From Bog-159 sp963709155 (GTDB lineage Bacteria > Acidobacteriota > Terriglobia > Bryobacterales > Bryobacteraceae), in assembly GCA_963709155.1 (NCBI GenBank), contig CAVPVD010000007.1, positions 248,001 to 312,000 of the forward strand: a DNA stretch of 64,000 nucleotides. The letters are read 5' to 3'. The notes below the pieces were generated by a model, which had not been told where the DNA came from, did not search any database, and was given only the letters and a program-made list of their open reading frames with translations. Positions 7,629-16,199 of the stretch are shown in pieces (within the stretch, counting starts at the first letter, position 1; every line of letters starts with the position of its first letter). A program made the position numbers and the translations under genes.

Positions 7629-7681
7629 AGGAAAAGAGCTGAAGCCGCGCTATCCGACATCCATATTTCTCCGACGAGGCG

Positions 7682-8737
7682 CTATTTGCAGCCCGAAGAA
7701 CAGGTCATCGAGCTTAAGTAGCCGTATACCGCATCGTTGGTCACGCTGGTAATCAATAGCTCCCGCTGCCCGCCACCCGCACTCGCGCGGAAGAATACGG
7801 GCTGCTGCACGGCTTGATTCGACAGCCAGATCGTCCGCCGTGCCTGCGGAATCCACAAGGAGCCATTCACGCGGTGGCGGACTGGGTCCGTGCCCGTCAA
7901 ACGCAGCGTGACGCCTGGGGCCAACTCGCGGCTCTGATGCAGAGGCATCCGGAAACTAACTTTCCGGATGACGGGTCTGGCGTCCCGCTGTCGTCGTGAA
8001 GTGGAGACGTGCGCGGACAGAATTGCCGGGGTGTGCCGCGGTTCCGCGCGCGGCACATCCGCCACGGGCACCGGCTTGGGCGCTTCAGCCTTAGGCGCTT
8101 CAGCCTTGGGAGCTTCCGCGGCGGCCGGCGGATTCACCAGGCGCGCCTTGACGATAAAACGGTCGGGCGCCGATCCGACGTAGTAGAACGGGTAACAGGT
8201 CACCAGGGTGAGCTCGGAAGTTCCGGTTGGCTTCAATACCGACACATCGCTCGGCTTAACGATGCGCGTATTCTCTACCTTGTAGTCGTAGGTAGCCTGG
8301 GGGCTCTGGAATTCGATTACGTCGTCCTTCTCGATCTTGCGCAAACCCCTGAACAGCGTATCGCGATGGCCGGCGATGCCGGTGTTTCCCGGTTGGCCCG
8401 GCATCGCCGTACCGGGAATATGGCCCAAAGCCACATCCAAGGTGTCCTGTCCGGCGCCCTCGCGTACCACCGAGCGCATCTTCAAACGGGGGATCTCGAG
8501 CCGGCCAATCAGTGCCCCGTTCTGAATTGGAGCCGGTTGCGGAATCGCGCGCGGCGCGGGCGTGCTGCTGGCGGAACGGCCATGCATCTGGTGGTCTAAC
8601 GTGCGGTTGCCCCACATTTGAAAGACAGTCATGCGCACGTGCGACCAGCCCCAGATGCCTATGGCGATCACGCCGGTTAGCAACAGGGCTAATTCAATCC
8701 AACGCCGTGTCTTACTGGTTCTTCGCATCCTCTGCAT
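7682..8737 (-). CDS. srt: Membrane-anchored sortase (class D/E-like) with C-terminal extension
   Basis: A 351-residue transpeptidase. One N-terminal membrane segment (IELALLLTGVIAIGIWGW) is followed by the sortase barrel with all three catalytic residues: His124 in GIAGHRDTLF, Cys181 in LTLVTCYPF and Arg193 in PDRFIV. The core ends near residue 203. It is followed by an APKAE-repeat linker and about 110 residues of extra beta-rich sequence not usual in sortases. The gene overlaps the VWFA gene by 26 nt and lies two genes after a protein with an LPKTG sorting signal, which is its probable substrate. Such systems attach proteins to envelope polymers in Gram-positives; here the acceptor is unknown. 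Confidence 0.9.
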   Translation of the reverse strand: MQRMRRTSKTRRWIELALLLTGVIAIGIWGWSHVRMTVFQMWGNRTLDHQMHGRSASSTPAPRAIPQPAPIQNGALIGRLEIPRLKMRSVVREGAGQDTLDVALGHIPGTAMPGQPGNTGIAGHRDTLFRGLRKIEKDDVIEFQSPQATYDYKVENTRIVKPSDVSVLKPTGTSELTLVTCYPFYYVGSAPDRFIVKARLVNPPAAAEAPKAEAPKAEAPKPVPVADVPRAEPRHTPAILSAHVSTSRRQRDARPVIRKVSFRMPLHQSRELAPGVTLRLTGTDPVRHRVNGSLWIPQARRTIWLSNQAVQQPVFFRASAGGGQRELLITSVTNDAVYGYLSSMTCSSGCK

Positions 8738-9647
8738 ACCGATAACTCAGGCGCGTGCGCGCGCTCAGTCCCCTTCGGCCAGGCGCGGAAACCCGTACAT
8801 GAACGCGGCGCAGCAAACCGCCATTTGAAGCCAAAGGAGAATAGCCCACCGTGTAACGCGTGCGGATATCCTTGGCGATACCCGTACACGCTTCGGTCAT
8901 ATCGTCCGCGCTGCCCGGGAAATAGGCGATGCCCCCGGTGATTCTGGCGAGTTTCTTCAAGATACCCGGGTCCTGATCCAAATCGCCGGGAGTAAAGAGT
9001 CCGATGGTATAAATCGTCGCCAGGCTGTTCTCTACCTTTTCAAACATTTCGCGCCGTTTGTTCTGGCTGGCATTATCGCCCCCGTCGCTGATCACGATGA
9101 GGGTCTTTTTGTCACGCTTGCCCAGTCGAAGCTGCCGCAAGCCGTCCACCACCGCATCGTTCAAAGCCGTCCGGCCCTCCGGAAAGCCGCGCGACAGCGC
9201 GCTGCGCAACTGCCGGATGTCATCCGAAAAAGGGACATCCGGCGGCAGACCGGGCTTCACCGTATCGTTGAAGTTCAACACAAAGATTTCATCGTGGGGA
9301 TTGCTCTTTTCAATGAAGGTAGTGGCCGCGGTGAGCACCTCTTCCCGTTTCGGCGTCATGCTGCGGCTATTATCCACCAGGATTCCCACCGTCACCGGAA
9401 TATCGTTGTTCGCGAATACGGTGATGTCTTGCGGAACGCCGTTTTCATCGACGCGAAAGTTGTCTTTTGAAAGGCCTGCCACAAAGCCGCCATCGCGGTC
9501 CTTTACGCTTACATCCAGCAGCACCAGCCGGACATCGCTGCGGATCACGAAGTCGGGCGGATCGTCGCTTCGCGCTTTCGAGGGAGAGCCGGCAAAGGAA
9601 ACGGCGCCGGCAATCATCAAATTTCGAATTGCCGTGCGCCGAGTCAT
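8712..9647 (-). CDS. Secreted VWFA-domain protein (acidobacterial VWFA-related type)
   Basis: A 311-residue exported protein with a twin-arginine-like signal (TRRTAIRNLMIAGAVSF). The VWFA fold starts near residue 85 and carries a metal-ion adhesion motif, VDNSRS (DxSxS), with later Thr (GRTALNDAV) and Asp (VISDGGDN) positions. The stretch before it (VRLVLLDVSVKDRDGGFV) is typical of the acidobacterial VWFA-related family. It is the middle gene of an LPXTG-VWFA-sortase operon, with a 29-nt gap upstream and a 26-nt overlap downstream. It may bind or present the anchored protein. It has no sorting signal of its own. Confidence 0.88.
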   Translation of the reverse strand: MTRRTAIRNLMIAGAVSFAGSPSKARSDDPPDFVIRSDVRLVLLDVSVKDRDGGFVAGLSKDNFRVDENGVPQDITVFANNDIPVTVGILVDNSRSMTPKREEVLTAATTFIEKSNPHDEIFVLNFNDTVKPGLPPDVPFSDDIRQLRSALSRGFPEGRTALNDAVVDGLRQLRLGKRDKKTLIVISDGGDNASQNKRREMFEKVENSLATIYTIGLFTPGDLDQDPGILKKLARITGGIAYFPGSADDMTEACTGIAKDIRTRYTVGYSPLASNGGLLRRVHVRVSAPGRRGLSARTRLSYRYAEDAKNQ

Positions 9648-9676
9648 GGTGGTCGTCCGAAAAGGCGAACTTTATT

Positions 9677-10378
9677 TTACGCAGTGCGCCGCAGGCGAAG
9701 CAAGCCAGCCAAGCCAAGCAACGCTAAGCCGGCAAGTCCGATTTCAGGATACAGGCTTCCGGTCTTAGGCAACTGCGCGGGAGCGGGCGCCGGGGTCTCC
9801 GCCGGAGGCGCGGTATTCTGGGCTACTTCCGCGGGCTGCTGTTCAGGCTGCTGTTCCGCGGGCGCGGGTTCCGCAGCCGGAGTCTCGGCAGGCTCAGGTG
9901 AAGCGGCGGGCGGAGGTGGTGCGGGCTGGGCTTCCGCAGTGGTTGTCTGGGTTACCATGGCAACCTGTTGCAAGTGTTTCGGGTAGCGGAACTCTTGGCC
10001 ATAATTGTCGCCGGGGTAATACCACATGCGCAACGCGCGGTACGATCCGGGAGGCGTTTCCCAAAAAGTGAACTGGGTTCTACCGGTAGGCTGCAGCCGC
10101 TCCGTCGGAATCGCGATTACCGTGTTGATAATGTGCGTCTGATCGCGATTGAAGATCTCAACAACATGCCGGTTCGACTGGGAATCATAGAGCTTCAGGA
10201 CATACTGGCCCGGCTCCAGAACGGTGTCCGTGATCTGGATGGGCTGCTTTACCGTGAGAACTGTCATCTTGTTCCACTCGTCTGCGCGGGCCGGCGTCAT
10301 AAAAAACCCCGCCGCGAGCGCCATGCCGCAAAGCATGCCCAACGCCGATCGCGACGGAATAAGTGAATGAAAAGTCAT
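9677..10378 (-). CDS. Secreted protein with C-terminal LPKTG sorting signal
   Basis: A 233-residue protein with a signal peptide (ALGMLCGMALAAGFFMTPARA), a beta-rich domain of about 110 residues (TVKQPIQITDTVLEPGQYVL), a long Pro/Ala/Glu spacer, and a perfect sorting tail: LPKTG at 203-207, a hydrophobic helix (IGLAGLALLGLAGLL) and a basic end (RLRRTA). The strong ribosome site AAGGAGAGG precedes the start at 10378. It is the first gene of the sortase operon, so the sortase would cut between Thr and Gly and attach it to an envelope nucleophile. The spacer would hold the domain away from the attachment point. Confidence 0.88.
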   Translation of the reverse strand: MTFHSLIPSRSALGMLCGMALAAGFFMTPARADEWNKMTVLTVKQPIQITDTVLEPGQYVLKLYDSQSNRHVVEIFNRDQTHIINTVIAIPTERLQPTGRTQFTFWETPPGSYRALRMWYYPGDNYGQEFRYPKHLQQVAMVTQTTTAEAQPAPPPPAASPEPAETPAAEPAPAEQQPEQQPAEVAQNTAPPAETPAPAPAQLPKTGSLYPEIGLAGLALLGLAGLLRLRRTA

Positions 10379-10613
10379 GCGTTTCCTCTCCTTTTTTCTC
10401 AGACGTTACGGTGTCTGATACTTTGGCATAGGCAGATCGTATGCCATACTCGCCAAATCATTCGCAGTCAAGTACATGTATGTTTCGGGTGCTACGGATC
10501 ACGGCACTTTTTACCTGGATTGCCCGAGCTGGTGTAGGTTTTCGTACGGTATTTCCGGCGTGTGCGTCTGTATTTCGACGCATCGTGCGCAAGCCCTGGA
10601 CAGCCGGCGATTC

Positions 10614-11402
10614 TTACACAGTTTGTGCCATGCTGTGCGCCAACCAGAGCAAGAATTCATGCACCGCCGCCGGACCCGGCAGCCGATACCGCGCGCACGT
10701 CGCGGATGGCTCGCCTACTTTGATGGTGATGGCTTCGGGCAGCGCACAAAAAGCATCCTCATCGCTGGTGTCGTCTCCCAGGTACACGGTCAGGATTCCG
10801 GCATCGCCGAGGTGGCTGTTGATCCATTGCACTGCCGCGCCTTTGTGCCAGTTCGTGCGCGGCACGATGTCGAATATCTTCCTGCCTGGATTGACCCGGA
10901 ACAGCGCGCCATGACGCGCCGTCCCGGCGTAAACCAGTTGCTCAATCCTCGGCCAGTCCGCATCCGCTGCCAGGCGGTAGTGCACGCTGGACGTCAGGCC
11001 TTTGCGCTCCACGAACGCGCCCGCGATAGGTTCGAGCTCCAGCGCGAGTTCGTCCGAGAGCCGTTCCAGAGCCTCCCGGCTGGCCATTGCGGCCGGCTCG
11101 ACGAAGCGGAACTGCCGGCCGAGGATCTCCAGGCCGTGGTTTCCGGCGTAGATCAGGCCATCCAGGCGGATGCGCTTGTAAAGATCTTCGATGGCCCGGC
11201 CGCTGATGATGGTGGTAATCAAGTCATCCTGGCTCGAAAGCAGGTTTAGCGTCGCCGCAACCGTGGGGTCCAGGCGCGGCACATTAGGATTGCCGCTGAT
11301 GGGCACCAGGGTGCCGTCGAAATCGAGAAAGAGTGAGATCAGGCTGGCGGAGCGGCTGCGCGCCTCGATCTCGGAGACGAGCTCCGCTGGAAGTGGGTGC
11401 AT
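10614..11402 (-). CDS. otsB: Trehalose-6-phosphate phosphatase
   Basis: A 262-residue HAD-superfamily phosphatase that removes the phosphate from trehalose 6-phosphate, the last step of trehalose synthesis. HAD motif I is LFLDFDGTLVP, motif II lies in TTIISGRAIEDL, and the acidic motif IV is YLGDDTSDEDAF. The cap region carries ERKGLTSSVHYR and GRKIFDIVPRTNWHKG, as in OtsB proteins. The start at 11402 follows GGAAGGG; the frame is open 11 codons further. No otsA synthase lies in the window, so the substrate must come from an unlinked gene. Confidence 0.9.
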   Translation of the reverse strand: MHPLPAELVSEIEARSRSASLISLFLDFDGTLVPISGNPNVPRLDPTVAATLNLLSSQDDLITTIISGRAIEDLYKRIRLDGLIYAGNHGLEILGRQFRFVEPAAMASREALERLSDELALELEPIAGAFVERKGLTSSVHYRLAADADWPRIEQLVYAGTARHGALFRVNPGRKIFDIVPRTNWHKGAAVQWINSHLGDAGILTVYLGDDTSDEDAFCALPEAITIKVGEPSATCARYRLPGPAAVHEFLLWLAHSMAQTV

Positions 11403-11489
11403 GGCCCTTCCACCCGCCCGCACGAATGCGGCCAATGTCCGGGGCCATACCTCCCGCGGTTTCCGCAGCCACAGCGTCGGTGTTTGGTG

Positions 11490-11522
11490 GATGTAGCGTC
11501 GATGTAACGTCGATGTAAGATG
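11490..11522 (+). promoter_or_regulatory. Three 11-bp direct repeats before the molybdate-binding gene
   Basis: Three tandem units GATGTAgCGTC, GATGTAaCGTC and GATGTAAGATG at 11490, 11501 and 11512. An 11-bp period places each unit on the same DNA face, as in sites for OmpR/PhoB-type regulators. The last unit overlaps an in-frame ATG at 11520. Regulatory use is inferred. Confidence 0.35.
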
Positions 11523-11528
11523 GTTCGT

Positions 11529-11732
11529 ATGCCTCTATCCGCACGCAACCAACTTCCCGGCCGGATCAAGGATGTAAAGCTCGGCGACGTGATGGCACAT
11601 ATTGTAGTTCAGGTAGGCGAGAACGAGATCGAAAGCGTGATTACCCGGCGCAGCGCCGAGGAACTGCATCTCAGGGTAGGCGACACCGTTACCGTAGTGG
11701 TCAAGTCGACCGAAGTGATGATTCAAAAATAG
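11529..11732 (+). CDS. Molbindin-like TOBE-domain protein
   Basis: A 67-residue single TOBE/Mop domain: MPLSARNQLPGRIKDVKLGD, the ITRRSAEELHLRVGD turn and the VVVKSTEVMI end match molbindins, small oligomeric cytoplasmic proteins that bind molybdate or tungstate. The second ATG (11529) was chosen because molbindins start at this point; three extra codons are possible from 11520. It faces a Moco-domain-like gene (11745-12224), which supports a molybdenum-related role. The 11-bp repeats just upstream may control it. Confidence 0.85.
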   Translation: MPLSARNQLPGRIKDVKLGDVMAHIVVQVGENEIESVITRRSAEELHLRVGDTVTVVVKSTEVMIQK

Positions 11733-11744
11733 CTGCCCGCCGAG

Positions 11745-12224
11745 TCAGTTCGCCTGCCGTATCCTGAGCGCCGTTACCTGCCGGACCCACCGCGCCGGAC
11801 GCTTGTCGTCAGGAACCACGATGCGGAAAGGTCCTTCTTTGTCCGTCAATGCTTTGCCGTCGCGCCTGGTCGCAAGGTAGACCTTTCGGTCCGTGAACGC
11901 GGCATCCAATTCGGGCAGCGCAAAGACTACGCGGTAGCCGTCAGCCGCTTCCACCAATAGATACAGCGACATCAGCTTTCCCCGCATTTTTTCGCCGGAT
12001 GGCATGTCCACCTTCGCCAGTATGTCGGAGAGCAAAACGCCATCAAACGAGGCCGCCGTACCGTGTTCGGTGGCGTCGATCTTATGCTGAACGAGTCCCG
12101 AGAGGTCCGCCGCGGTCAGCGTAACGGTCTTGCCATTGCCGCCATCCACAAGAAGCGATGGCGGCTGGCATAGTGCTGCCGGGATGAGAATTGCGAATGC
12201 TGAAACAAGGCGGATCGCGGTCAT
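11745..12224 (-). CDS. Exported molybdopterin-binding-domain-like protein
   Basis: A 159-residue protein with a signal peptide (LVSAFAILIPAALCQ) and a domain resembling the sulfite-oxidase-type Moco-binding fold: TVTLTAADLSGL near the start, FDGVLLSDIL, ADGYRVVFALPELD and GPFRIVVPDDKRPARWVRQV at the end. It is shorter than true sulfite oxidases and lacks the usual Cys ligand in the expected region, so it may bind ligand without catalysis. It converges with the molbindin gene 12 nt away. Confidence 0.7.
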   Translation of the reverse strand: MTAIRLVSAFAILIPAALCQPPSLLVDGGNGKTVTLTAADLSGLVQHKIDATEHGTAASFDGVLLSDILAKVDMPSGEKMRGKLMSLYLLVEAADGYRVVFALPELDAAFTDRKVYLATRRDGKALTDKEGPFRIVVPDDKRPARWVRQVTALRIRQAN

Positions 12225-12304
12225 TCCTACAGCGTAGCGTAACCCATCCGTGACAGGACACTACCCACCCCAATCCAGCCGCGTCTGTAGGTTAAGGTAA
12301 AAGA

Positions 12305-13213
12305 ATGCAGGCCAAGAGCTTCTGGGTAGCCGCTGTTTTAACGGAATTCGCCATGGGTGTCCCTGTTCGGATGCCGGCACAGGGACCTTCTCCCGGGGCC
12401 GCCCCGCCGGCCTCCACCGCCCCCGCGCCGCCCGTTCGCCGCTTCGGAGGATTCGTTCCCGGGCAGCACCGTCCACCCGGCGATCCCGTGCAGATTGCCC
12501 ATGGAAAGGCGCTTTATGCCGTAAACTGTGTCTCCTGCCACGGTGTGGACCTGCGTGGCGGCGATCTGGGCGGGCCGAACCTGCTGCGGTCGCAGGTGGC
12601 GCTCAGCGACCAGAATGGCGAACTGATTCTTCCCATTATCCAGGGCAGCCGCCAAGACGAAGGCATGCCCGCCATTCCGATCGAACCCCCGGACGGGTTG
12701 GCGGTGGCGGCGTATATTCGGAGCGTGGTCGAAACCATCGGTTCGCAGGGCCGCCCGCCATCTGCCGGCAAAGAGGCGCCCAGCATCCTGGTGGGCGACG
12801 CCAATGCAGGCCGGCAATACTTCGCGGCCAAGTGCGGCAGTTGCCATTCGGCGACGGGAGATCTGCAAGGCATTGCCACCCGCATCACGGACCCCAAATC
12901 GCTGCAGACCACCTGGGTGGCGGGCGGCTTACGGAGACGCCGTATGTCGTCGGCGGGACCGCCAAGCAAGCGGACCCCCACCGTCACCGTCACGCTGCCG
13001 TCCGGGGAGCGTATCGAGGGCCAACTGGTGCGCATCGACGACTTCCTGGTTACGGTTGGACTGGCCGACGGTACCCAGCGCACCATCCGCCGTGACGACG
13101 ACGTGCCGAAAGTAGAGGTGCACGATCCCATGCAGACGCATCGCGATCTGATGGCCGTCTACACCGACAAAGACATACACGACGTGACTGCGTACCTGGT
13201 GACTTTGAAATGA
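12305..13213 (+). CDS. Di-haem c-type cytochrome
   Basis: A 302-residue exported cytochrome with two CxxCH haem sites, CVSCH at 75-79 and CGSCH at 177-181, each in its own class I-like domain, after a signal peptide and a Pro/Ala linker. A further segment (TVTVTLPSGERIEGQLVRID) resembles the small beta domain often found between the second haem and the C-terminus in acidobacterial PQQ-linked cytochromes. The stop overlaps the next start by 4 nt, so it is made together with the PQQ dehydrogenase and probably accepts its electrons in the periplasm. Confidence 0.9.
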   Translation: MQAKSFWVAAVLTEFAMGVPVRMPAQGPSPGAAPPASTAPAPPVRRFGGFVPGQHRPPGDPVQIAHGKALYAVNCVSCHGVDLRGGDLGGPNLLRSQVALSDQNGELILPIIQGSRQDEGMPAIPIEPPDGLAVAAYIRSVVETIGSQGRPPSAGKEAPSILVGDANAGRQYFAAKCGSCHSATGDLQGIATRITDPKSLQTTWVAGGLRRRRMSSAGPPSKRTPTVTVTLPSGERIEGQLVRIDDFLVTVGLADGTQRTIRRDDDVPKVEVHDPMQTHRDLMAVYTDKDIHDVTAYLVTLK

Positions 13214-14871
13214 CCATAGTCAAAATGCTGCTGGCCGCCCTCGCGGTGACGCCGGCTGTGCTCACAGGACAGACTGTAAGCGGAGTCGATCCGGTCGATC
13301 TTCTGAAGCCGCTTAAGGACTCCTGGCCGACTTACAGCGGAGACTACACCGGCAAGCGCTATAGCGCGCTGGATCAGATCAATCAATCCAATGTGAAGCA
13401 CCTGACGCTGGCCTGGATGACCCGGGTAGCCCCCGGCCAGGCCCAGAGCGGACGCTTCGGCCGGGCAAATATCATTGTGGGCGGTGAGGGGCCTGGCGAC
13501 ATCAACGTGGGCGGCGGGACCATCAAGGCCTCCGCGCTGGAAGTCGATGGCGTGCTGTACTTCACCATGCCGGACAACGCCTGGGCGGTCGACGCGCGCG
13601 ACGGCACCGAGTTGTGGCATTACTTCTGGAAGACGAAGGGCGGCACGCACATCGGCAACCGCGGTCTGGGCATGTGGCACAAAACCCTGTTCATGGAAAC
13701 GCCCGACGATTATCTGGTCGCATTGGATGCGCCGACGGGGAAGGAGCGCTGGCACAAGCCGATCGCCGATTTGGCCCAGGGATACTTCTCCACGCCCGCC
13801 CCGGTAGTGGTCGGCAACCATGTGCTGGTGGGCACGGGCAACGATATCGACGCTCCCGGGTTCGTGCAGTCGTTCGATCCGGAAACCGGGGATGTGCAGT
13901 GGAAGTTTTTCACCGTGCCGCAGAAAAAAGGCGATCCGGGGATGGAGACCTGGGGCAGCGTCGACGCGGCCCGGCACGGCGGTGGGCAGGCCTGGGTTCC
14001 CGGCGTCTACGATCCGGAAACGCACCTCTACATCTTCAGCACAGGCAACCCGACTCCTGCTTTCACCACTGGTACCCGCGGCGCGGGCGATAACCTGTTC
14101 ACCTGCGCGATTGTCGCCCTGAACGTGGACACCGGCAAACTGGCTTGGTATTACTCGACATCGCCGCACGACATGCACGATTACGATTCGGCGCAGACGC
14201 CGGTCCTGGTGGACGCCATGTTCAATGGCAAAATGCGGAAGCTGTTGCTGACGGCGGCGCGCAACGGCTATTACTTCACGCTCGATCGCGTAACCGGCGA
14301 GCACCTGGTTTCGAGTAAGTATGGAGAATTCACGAACTGGGCCAAGGGAATGAACGCGAAGGGCGCTCCGATCTACGATCCGGAAAAGAACGCCACGGTG
14401 GCGGGCTCGCTGGTATCGCCCACATCGGATGGCGTCACGAATTGGGAGCCGGCTTCGTACTCTCCCGATACGGGACTTTTGTATGTGGCGCAACAGAACG
14501 GGTATTCGCTGTTCTATCTGACGGATGTCGATCCGCGCGGATCGATGGGTCTGGGCGGCAAGGAAGAAGCCCAGGTGGGATCGGGCGGCAGCTTTCTGAC
14601 AGCCATCGACTACACTACGGGGAAGATCGCCTGGAAACGGCCGTATTACGGCGATGGCGGCGGGGGTGGACTGTTGACGACGGCTGGAAAACTGCTCTTC
14701 GCCGGTGACGGCGCCGGAAACCTGGTGGCGAGCGATGTAGCCAATGGCAAGCCGCTCTGGCATACCCGCATTGGCGACGTCACAAATGCACCGCAGACGT
14801 TCATGCTGGACGGTCACCAGTACCTGATCGCGGCCACCGGCGACACGCTGTGGTCGTTCCTGCTGTATTGA
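13210..14871 (+). CDS. PQQ-dependent alcohol/sugar dehydrogenase
   Basis: A 553-residue periplasmic quinoprotein with a signal peptide and an eight-bladed beta-propeller built from Trp-docking repeats (GKRYSALDQINQSNVKHLTLAW, TGELVALDAPTGKERW-like blades). The catalytic Asp is in HDMHDYDS at residue 324; a second Asp two positions on (326) gives the DYD pattern known from lanthanide-dependent enzymes such as XoxF. No own haem domain is present, so the upstream cytochrome should take the electrons. The substrate cannot be told from the sequence. Confidence 0.88.
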   Translation: MTIVKMLLAALAVTPAVLTGQTVSGVDPVDLLKPLKDSWPTYSGDYTGKRYSALDQINQSNVKHLTLAWMTRVAPGQAQSGRFGRANIIVGGEGPGDINVGGGTIKASALEVDGVLYFTMPDNAWAVDARDGTELWHYFWKTKGGTHIGNRGLGMWHKTLFMETPDDYLVALDAPTGKERWHKPIADLAQGYFSTPAPVVVGNHVLVGTGNDIDAPGFVQSFDPETGDVQWKFFTVPQKKGDPGMETWGSVDAARHGGGQAWVPGVYDPETHLYIFSTGNPTPAFTTGTRGAGDNLFTCAIVALNVDTGKLAWYYSTSPHDMHDYDSAQTPVLVDAMFNGKMRKLLLTAARNGYYFTLDRVTGEHLVSSKYGEFTNWAKGMNAKGAPIYDPEKNATVAGSLVSPTSDGVTNWEPASYSPDTGLLYVAQQNGYSLFYLTDVDPRGSMGLGGKEEAQVGSGGSFLTAIDYTTGKIAWKRPYYGDGGGGGLLTTAGKLLFAGDGAGNLVASDVANGKPLWHTRIGDVTNAPQTFMLDGHQYLIAATGDTLWSFLLY

Positions 14872-14887
14872 CTACAGGTTGATTTTT

Positions 14888-14930
14888 GGAGGGCGGGCAA
14901 TTCTGCCCGCAGCCGGCTTTCAGCCGGCTT
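14888..14930. repeat. REP-like palindromic repeat, copy 1
   Basis: Two consecutive hairpins: GGGCGGGCA/TGCCCGC and AGCCGGCT/AGCCGGCT. An inverted, nearly complete copy lies at 42871-42924 and a shorter copy at 18300-18326. Here it follows the PQQ dehydrogenase and could also act as a transcript end. Confidence 0.65.
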
Positions 14931-14975
14931 CTGACCCCACTCCCGCACTTCGCGTTATGTTCAGCTTGATAACAC

Positions 14976-16187
14976 ATGAACAGACGAGCATTCTGCGGCT
15001 CCGCGCTGGCGTTGGCCGGCTGTGCCGCGGCGGCCATTCCCAGGATGAAGATCCGGCGCATCCGATATTACCAACCGCCGCGCGTGAATCCGACTTTTAA
15101 CCAGAGCAATCGGATTGTCACGATCGAAACCGATGCCGGGATCACCGGGCTCGGGGAAGGCGGATCCCGGGACATGATGGAGCAGTGCGCGTCGATGTTG
15201 ATCGGCGAAGATCCGACGCGCATCGACCACCTTTGGCAGATGATGTACCGCGGTTGGTTCTACCCTCCCGGCCGGGAGAAATTGCACGCTTTGGGCGCCC
15301 TCGATATGGCGCTCTGGGATATCAAGGGTAAGGCGCTGGGCGTCCCGGTTTATCAACTCCTGGGCGGGCTCTCGCGGGAACACATCGAGTGTTACTCGAG
15401 CGGCAGCCGCGAGGGAACATTGCAGGAGCGCGCGCGGGCCGTGATCGAAGCGGGATTTCGCGCGTATCGCACAGCGGTTGACATGCCATGGTCGTCGCAG
15501 GGAGGCGGAACGCCCACCGGCATCTTCAACTCCCGCGCGGCAGTCGACCAGGAAGCGGAGAAGGCCCGCCAGATCCGCGAAGGCGTGGGCAAAGACGGCG
15601 ACTGGCTGACCGACGTGCACACGCGCCTGGATCTCGCCGACGCCGTGCGGTTGTGCGCGCTGCTGGAGCCCTTCGCCCCATTCGAGGTGGAAGATCCACT
15701 GCGCTCGGAGAACAAGGGAATCTATCGGGATCTGCGCGCCCGTATCAGGGTGCCCATCGCCGTTGGCGAACAATTCGGCGACCGCTGGGACATCAACGAT
15801 TTGATTGAACAACGGCTGATCGATTACGCGCGTGTGACTCTGCCGAATACCGGCGGCATCACCGAATTCATGAAGATCGCGGATCTCTGCGAAACGCACA
15901 ACGTGGGCATGATCCCGCACGGGACGGGGCCCATTTCCATCGCGGCTCTCACGCATACGCTGGGCACATTTTCCGGGCCCGTGCTGATGGAGTGCCCCGG
16001 TGTTCCCCAGCCGCCGTATCTGCCGCGGGGCGCGGAGTTCCACAACGGCAAGTTGTGGCCTCGGGACGCCCCCGGCCTGGGCGTTGAGTTCGACCCCAAA
16101 GGCGTGGATTTGCTGGCCGAAATCACGGAACATGCCGCGCCGATACCGCTTTACCGGCGGCCGGACGGTTCGATCACCAACTGGTAG
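14976..16187 (+). CDS. Enolase-superfamily dehydratase (mandelate racemase/DgoD-like)
   Basis: A 403-residue protein of the mandelate racemase subgroup. An N-terminal signal (MNRRAFCGSALALAGCAAAA) with twin Arg suggests Tat export. The capping domain and the barrel follow, with metal ligands in DVHTRLD, FEVEDPL and VGEQFG, and a catalytic His in MIPHGTG. Enzymes of this group dehydrate or epimerise sugar acids. Export is uncommon for the family and is shared by other acidobacterial members. The next gene follows after 12 nt, suggesting an operon. Confidence 0.85.
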   Translation: MNRRAFCGSALALAGCAAAAIPRMKIRRIRYYQPPRVNPTFNQSNRIVTIETDAGITGLGEGGSRDMMEQCASMLIGEDPTRIDHLWQMMYRGWFYPPGREKLHALGALDMALWDIKGKALGVPVYQLLGGLSREHIECYSSGSREGTLQERARAVIEAGFRAYRTAVDMPWSSQGGGTPTGIFNSRAAVDQEAEKARQIREGVGKDGDWLTDVHTRLDLADAVRLCALLEPFAPFEVEDPLRSENKGIYRDLRARIRVPIAVGEQFGDRWDINDLIEQRLIDYARVTLPNTGGITEFMKIADLCETHNVGMIPHGTGPISIAALTHTLGTFSGPVLMECPGVPQPPYLPRGAEFHNGKLWPRDAPGLGVEFDPKGVDLLAEITEHAAPIPLYRRPDGSITNW

Positions 16188-16199
16188 CTTTGAGCAAAT

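Noticed and set aside
13159..14817. 552-codon open frame antisense to the PQQ dehydrogenase
   Set aside because: Long antisense frames are expected in high-GC codons; the sense strand has clear propeller and DYD motifs and the antisense product has no domain.
14961..16133. 390-codon frame antisense to the enolase-superfamily gene
   Set aside because: Shadow of a GC-rich gene; no start context and no domain.
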